Of a stretch of DNA of 8,810 nucleotides, positions 5,980 to 8,810 are shown piece after piece. Position 1 is the first letter of the stretch; each line of letters begins with the position of its first letter. The notes under the pieces are model-generated. The model was given only the letters and a program-made list of their open reading frames with translations. It was not told where the DNA came from and searched no databases. The stretch is taken from assembly GCA_050872545.1 (NCBI GenBank), contig JBNMHA010000097.1, positions 1-8,810 on the forward strand, read 5' to 3'. The translations under genes were made by a program, and so were the position numbers. The DNA comes from RGIG8597 sp050872545 (GTDB lineage: Bacteria; Spirochaetota; GWE2-31-10).

Positions 5980-6693
5980 ATGAAAGTTAAGCTGCTTTTT
6001 TCACTGCTTATAATTTGTGTCGCATTGCCCTGCTTTGCAAATGAAATTCGTTTGGGAAATTCTTATTATTCAAGGCAAAATATTTCTTTTTCATTTTCGT
6101 TTTCCGGCGGATTGTACGGAACGCAGGATTTCTTTTCACAGAACAGCAAAATTTCATATACTTTTCTTTCCAAAAACCGCCATTTGTTTAAGCTGCGTTT
6201 TTCACAAAAATCAAACTTTCCCGGATTATTTTCCGGCAATACAACAAATGATAATTTTAGTTTAGGTGCATCTACCGGTTTTGAATATATGTTCAAAATT
6301 TTTCCGGCTTACGGTGGAATCTCGGTTTTCTTGGAAACAGGATATGTTTGGAACGGATTCTATTTGTATGCCGGTGCTGGAATCGGTGATGAATTCAGAA
6401 GCGGTTTGTTCTACACAATTGAATATGCGTACAATCGTTTTTTTGAAAATGACATATTGTTTTGTTTTTCTATAGTAAATTATTTTTCACTTCATATAGA
6501 ACTGGGAATGAATTTAGATATAACGCCTGAAAATATAGATGAACCGCCTTTAAATATAAAAGCCGGTATTTTTCCCGGCTTTTATTGTGCAGATAAAGTC
6601 CGCTGCAATTTTGGCGGCGGTGTTACTCTTAATGATAAGATAGCGGTAGGATTTTATCTGTCTACATTTATGCAGACAAGATTACCGTTTTAG
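5980..6693 (+). CDS. Putative outer-membrane beta-barrel protein of unknown function
   Basis: A 237-residue exported protein not assignable to a named family. Residues 1-20 form a signal peptide (MKVK, then a hydrophobic core, ending in CFA before NEI). Cys18 is preceded by Pro, so a lipoprotein box is unlikely. The mature part is rich in Phe, Tyr, Gly and Ser, with many short alternating stretches such as ISFSFSFSGG (35-44), GFYLYAGAGIG (126-136) and KIAVGFYLSTFM (220-231). It ends in a C-terminal Phe (TRLPF), the classic signal for insertion by the BAM machinery. These traits suggest an 8-10 strand barrel, but no recognised porin motif is present. Codons 193-202 coincide with a terminator-like hairpin. 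It is divergent from the DUF6901-like unit, and its stop is only four bases from that of the converging PASTA gene. Confidence 0.75.
   Translation: MKVKLLFSLLIICVALPCFANEIRLGNSYYSRQNISFSFSFSGGLYGTQDFFSQNSKISYTFLSKNRHLFKLRFSQKSNFPGLFSGNTTNDNFSLGASTGFEYMFKIFPAYGGISVFLETGYVWNGFYLYAGAGIGDEFRSGLFYTIEYAYNRFFENDILFCFSIVNYFSLHIELGMNLDITPENIDEPPLNIKAGIFPGFYCADKVRCNFGGGVTLNDKIAVGFYLSTFMQTRLPF
6556..6585 (-). terminator. Intrinsic-terminator-like hairpin inside the barrel gene, facing the PASTA operon
   Basis: ATAAAAGCCGG (6556-6566) pairs over 11 bp with CCGGCTTTTAT (6575-6585) across an 8-base loop. Read on the minus strand, the stem is followed by TTTTATATTT, about 113 bases past the PASTA-gene stop. 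It is therefore well placed to end the def-fmt-PASTA transcript. On the plus strand it falls in translated codons 193-202 of the barrel gene. Confidence 0.55.
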
Positions 6694-6697
6694 AAAA

Positions 6698-7768
6698 TTA
6701 TTCTTCTTCTGTTATTTCTTCCTTTAATAAGGAATCATTAGTCATTGCTGTCATTTTTCCGAATTTTTTTATGCTGTAAGGAATCGAGAATGACATTCCG
6801 CCTTTAGTCAGCATTGAGAAATAAATTTTTCGTTCTTCTCCCGGATTTTCTTTATATAAAGTAAATCTGTATGGAAGATTTCGATGCGGAAGATCTACCA
6901 AAAAATTTTTAGTCATCAGATTTCGATTTTTTTCAATCCAAATATTTGCTGATAATACCATTGTTTCACCTTTTTTAATGAAATCATCAACATTATTTCC
7001 TTCTTCTACATTTTGATTTGTAATTAAAAAATGTTCCTGCCGTTTATTTGTTTCTTGAAAGAAAACGTTTGTGTTTACTTCTTTCATTCCAAGTTCTTCA
7101 AGTGCTTCGGTTAAATTTTTCCCGATGTAATTATTAAACTTATGATCTTCCGGAATATCCAATCCCTTTGAAATCCAAAGTTTAACGTTTTTGACGCTTT
7201 TCAGAGGAGTTCCTTCTACCGGTTCTTGGCGAATGATTCTTCCTTTTTCCACAGTTTCACTGAATTCATAATTTTTTTGATCAAAAGTATAAGGTACGTG
7301 ATTTTGATAATCATATTCACGCATAAGCATAGAAGCAATTTCGTAAAGAGACAATCCGGTAAAATCAGGAAGTGCATCGGCTTTTTTGCCCATAGAAACG
7401 TTAAATGAAACATTTCGGTTTTTCTTAATCAACGTTCCGGCTTCGGGGCTTTGGTTAAAAACAACGCCTTCTGCGTATTCATCCGAATATTTAGGATAAA
7501 CTCGAACGCTTAAATCTTTTTCGGACAGCTTGCGCATTGCAGTGTAAACATTATCACCTTCTACATTTGCAACTTTTACGCTTTCTCCGGAAAAAGTAAT
7601 TCCGACAAAAATTAAGTATGAACAGACTATCAAAATCAATAATCCCAGAAAAAAGGAATACCAAATAATTTTTACAGCCTTTTTTTCGTCACTGTCAGAT
7701 GATCGAATTAGAACTCGGTTTTTAACAGATGTAAGACCGTCTTTGAAATATGTCAATTGCTTTGCCAT
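6698..7768 (-). CDS. Membrane-anchored PASTA-domain protein without kinase domain
   Basis: A 356-residue protein: a short basic/polar cytoplasmic tail (1-32), one membrane helix (about 34-56), then periplasmic repeats. Three PASTA-like units are visible at about 62-127, 131-202 and 210-279. Units one and two carry clear signatures, GVVFNQSPEAGTLIKKN (101-117) and GRIIRQEPVEGTPLK (176-190); the third (NQNVEEGNNV, 251-260) is degenerate. Residues 285-340 form an extra beta-rich tail of unknown type, followed by an acidic end. PASTA domains generally bind peptidoglycan fragments, often on Ser/Thr kinases or PBPs, but neither domain is here. A wall-binding or scaffold role is inference. The start at 7768, five bases after the fmt stop, has AGGAGA at 7779-7784; the in-frame ATG at 7813 would overlap fmt by 40 bases and is rejected. 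Confidence 0.87.
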   Translation of the reverse strand: MAKQLTYFKDGLTSVKNRVLIRSSDSDEKKAVKIIWYSFFLGLLILIVCSYLIFVGITFSGESVKVANVEGDNVYTAMRKLSEKDLSVRVYPKYSDEYAEGVVFNQSPEAGTLIKKNRNVSFNVSMGKKADALPDFTGLSLYEIASMLMREYDYQNHVPYTFDQKNYEFSETVEKGRIIRQEPVEGTPLKSVKNVKLWISKGLDIPEDHKFNNYIGKNLTEALEELGMKEVNTNVFFQETNKRQEHFLITNQNVEEGNNVDDFIKKGETMVLSANIWIEKNRNLMTKNFLVDLPHRNLPYRFTLYKENPGEERKIYFSMLTKGGMSFSIPYSIKKFGKMTAMTNDSLLKEEITEEE

Positions 7769-7773
7769 TTTAA

Positions 7774-8730
7774 TTATTTCTCCTGTATATTTTGCCCGAA
7801 AGATGTAAGGCACTTTCCTGCAAGATTACGATAACCATTTAAGAAATCGATTGCTTTTAATTTATTTTTACCGGCAAGTTGCAGCTCTTTTATTTCCAAA
7901 ACTCCATCGGCACATTGCACATGAAGTCCTCTTTTTTTGTCTGCACAAATAATTGTTCCGCCCGGAGTTCCGCTGTTTTCAAGATTGGAAATAGCAGCTT
8001 TGTAAATATTCAGTTTTTTACCGTCAAGCATTGTTGAAGCTAACGGCCATTTTGCAAATGCTCTTACTTTATTAAAAATTGAATTTACATTGGTATTCCA
8101 ATTGATGTTTCCGTCATCTTTTGAAATCATCCGGCAGAAAGTTGCTTTTGAAGAATCCTGCTTCACACATTTTGAAGTACCGTTTTCAATTTCATTAAGC
8201 ACTTGTTCAATCAATTCAGAAGCTATTACAGCAACTTTTTCTTCTATAGTAACAGCATCATCTTCCGGTAGAATTGAGAATTCTTCACATTTGAAAATGT
8301 CTCCGCTGTCAACTTCAAGTGCTATTTGTTGAATCGATATTCCGGAACGGGTTTCTCCATTTAATAATGCACTTTGAATCGGAGAAGCTCCGCGATACAA
8401 CGGCAGTAATGACGGGTGGACATTAATTCCGCCTTTGGGAAATATTTTTATGAATTCTGCTTTAAAAATTTTGCCGTATGCAAATGTTACAAATAAATCT
8501 GCACCGAGATTTGAAAGCTGCTCTCTTACATCATCAGTGAGCTTTCCCGGTTTTAGAACCGGAAGTTTTAATTCATCGGCTGCTTTAGCTATCGGTGACG
8601 GCGTTAAAATTTGTTTTCTTCCGAATAATGTATCCGGCTGCGTTACAACCATAACTACTTCATGTAATTCCGAAATTTTTTTCAATGTCGGAATAGCCAG
8701 TTCCGGAGTTCCAAAAAATATTATTTTCAT
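7774..8730 (-). CDS. fmt: Methionyl-tRNA formyltransferase
   Basis: A 318-residue cytoplasmic enzyme that transfers a formyl group from 10-formyltetrahydrofolate to Met-tRNA(fMet), preparing it for initiation. The catalytic triad of the formyltransferase family is present: Asn103 and His105 in GINVHPSLLPLYRGASPIQ, and Asp141 in LEVDSGDI. The tRNA-contacting loop QPDTLFGRKQILTPSP (31-46) aligns with the loop of E. coli Fmt and retains Arg38. The C-terminal OB-like tRNA-binding domain spans about 205-310 (WNTNVNSIFNKVRAFAKWP, ending near GYRNLAGK). Length is typical. The start overlaps the def stop by ATGA, so translation is probably coupled. The PASTA gene follows five bases downstream. Identification is secure. 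Confidence 0.96.
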   Translation of the reverse strand: MKIIFFGTPELAIPTLKKISELHEVVMVVTQPDTLFGRKQILTPSPIAKAADELKLPVLKPGKLTDDVREQLSNLGADLFVTFAYGKIFKAEFIKIFPKGGINVHPSLLPLYRGASPIQSALLNGETRSGISIQQIALEVDSGDIFKCEEFSILPEDDAVTIEEKVAVIASELIEQVLNEIENGTSKCVKQDSSKATFCRMISKDDGNINWNTNVNSIFNKVRAFAKWPLASTMLDGKKLNIYKAAISNLENSGTPGGTIICADKKRGLHVQCADGVLEIKELQLAGKNKLKAIDFLNGYRNLAGKCLTSFGQNIQEK

Positions 8731-8810
8731 AAGTTGTGCTGTTTCCTGTAATCCTTCAATACTTTTATTTTTTCGCTTGGTTCTAAATGGTCGATGAGAA
8801 CTTTTCCTTC
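8727..8810 (-). CDS. def: Peptide deformylase, C-terminal fragment (5' part outside the window)
   Basis: Only the last 27 codons and the TGA stop are inside the window. The frame reads GKVLIDHLEPSEKIKVLKDY and ends KQHNL. This fits the tail of bacterial deformylases, where the zinc-binding HExxH helix is followed by a short G-x-L/V-x-I/F-D segment and a charged helix; that metal site lies off the right edge. Position is the main support: def directly upstream of fmt is a very common pair, and its TGA overlaps the fmt ATG in an ATGA junction. Deformylase removes the formyl group that Fmt adds, after synthesis starts. Identity is inferred from a short fragment plus context. Confidence 0.72.
   Translation of the reverse strand, partial: EGKVLIDHLEPSEKIKVLKDYRKQHNL

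Noticed and set aside
6028..6045. Lipoprotein box in the barrel signal peptide (VALPC)
   Set aside because: Pro directly before Cys is not a usual lipobox, even by relaxed spirochaete rules. The CFA-N site suits ordinary signal peptidase, and the mature part looks like a barrel.
7769..7813. Longer PASTA-protein start at 7813
   Set aside because: It would overlap the end of fmt by 40 bases. AGGAGA is spaced for 7768, and MAKQ before a basic tail and membrane helix is a normal start.
8435..8797. Plus-strand frame of 120 codons over fmt and def
   Set aside because: It lies opposite conserved fmt codons, has no ribosome binding site, and crosses the def-fmt junction.
1..8810. CRISPR array, tRNA, rRNA, prophage or intact insertion sequence
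   Set aside because: I saw no regularly spaced direct repeats, no cloverleaf with a CCA-type end, and no transposase, integrase or phage protein on either strand.

Overview
The window looks like chromosomal DNA of a host-associated spirochaete, most likely a Treponema. The DNA is AT-rich with TGA used as a stop. The protein set fits that group: a membrane-anchored PilZ protein, a kinase-less PASTA protein directly behind def-fmt, an M3 oligoendopeptidase F, and a small outer-membrane barrel with no obvious named family. The genus call rests on recollection of gene content and order. There is no rRNA or marker gene here.

Layout, left to right. (1) 1-406, minus: the first 135 codons of a YjjU-type patatin-like phospholipase, running off the left edge. 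(2) 572-2356, plus: oligoendopeptidase F, divergent from the patatin gene. (3) 2357-2575: a 219-base gap with a possible aroE promoter and repeat-like sequence. (4) 2576-3322, plus: shikimate dehydrogenase aroE, flanked by an imperfect 15-bp inverted repeat and followed by a hairpin in the convergent gap. (5) 3387-4148, minus: a four-helix membrane protein with a C-terminal PilZ domain. (6) 4263-5822, minus: a two-gene unit, a cysteine-rich DUF6901-like protein followed 3 bases later by an EamA/DMT transporter, behind a strong sigma70-type promoter. (7) 5980-6693, plus: an exported beta-barrel-like protein divergent from unit 6. (8) 6698-8810, minus: an operon of the end of def, then fmt (ATGA overlap), then a PASTA protein (5-base gap).

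Functionally, def and fmt add and remove the N-formyl group of initiator methionine, and the PASTA gene travels with them. The other genes are single or paired household and envelope functions: peptide degradation, aromatic amino-acid synthesis, c-di-GMP sensing, small-molecule transport, and lipid hydrolysis.

I see no rRNA, tRNA, CRISPR array, intact insertion sequence or phage gene. I do not see a clear new multi-gene system. The most notable items are a terminator-like hairpin for the PASTA operon buried inside the opposing barrel gene, back-to-back promoters that appear to share one -35 box, the coupled DUF6901-like/transporter pair, and departures from consensus in the patatin and PilZ motifs.
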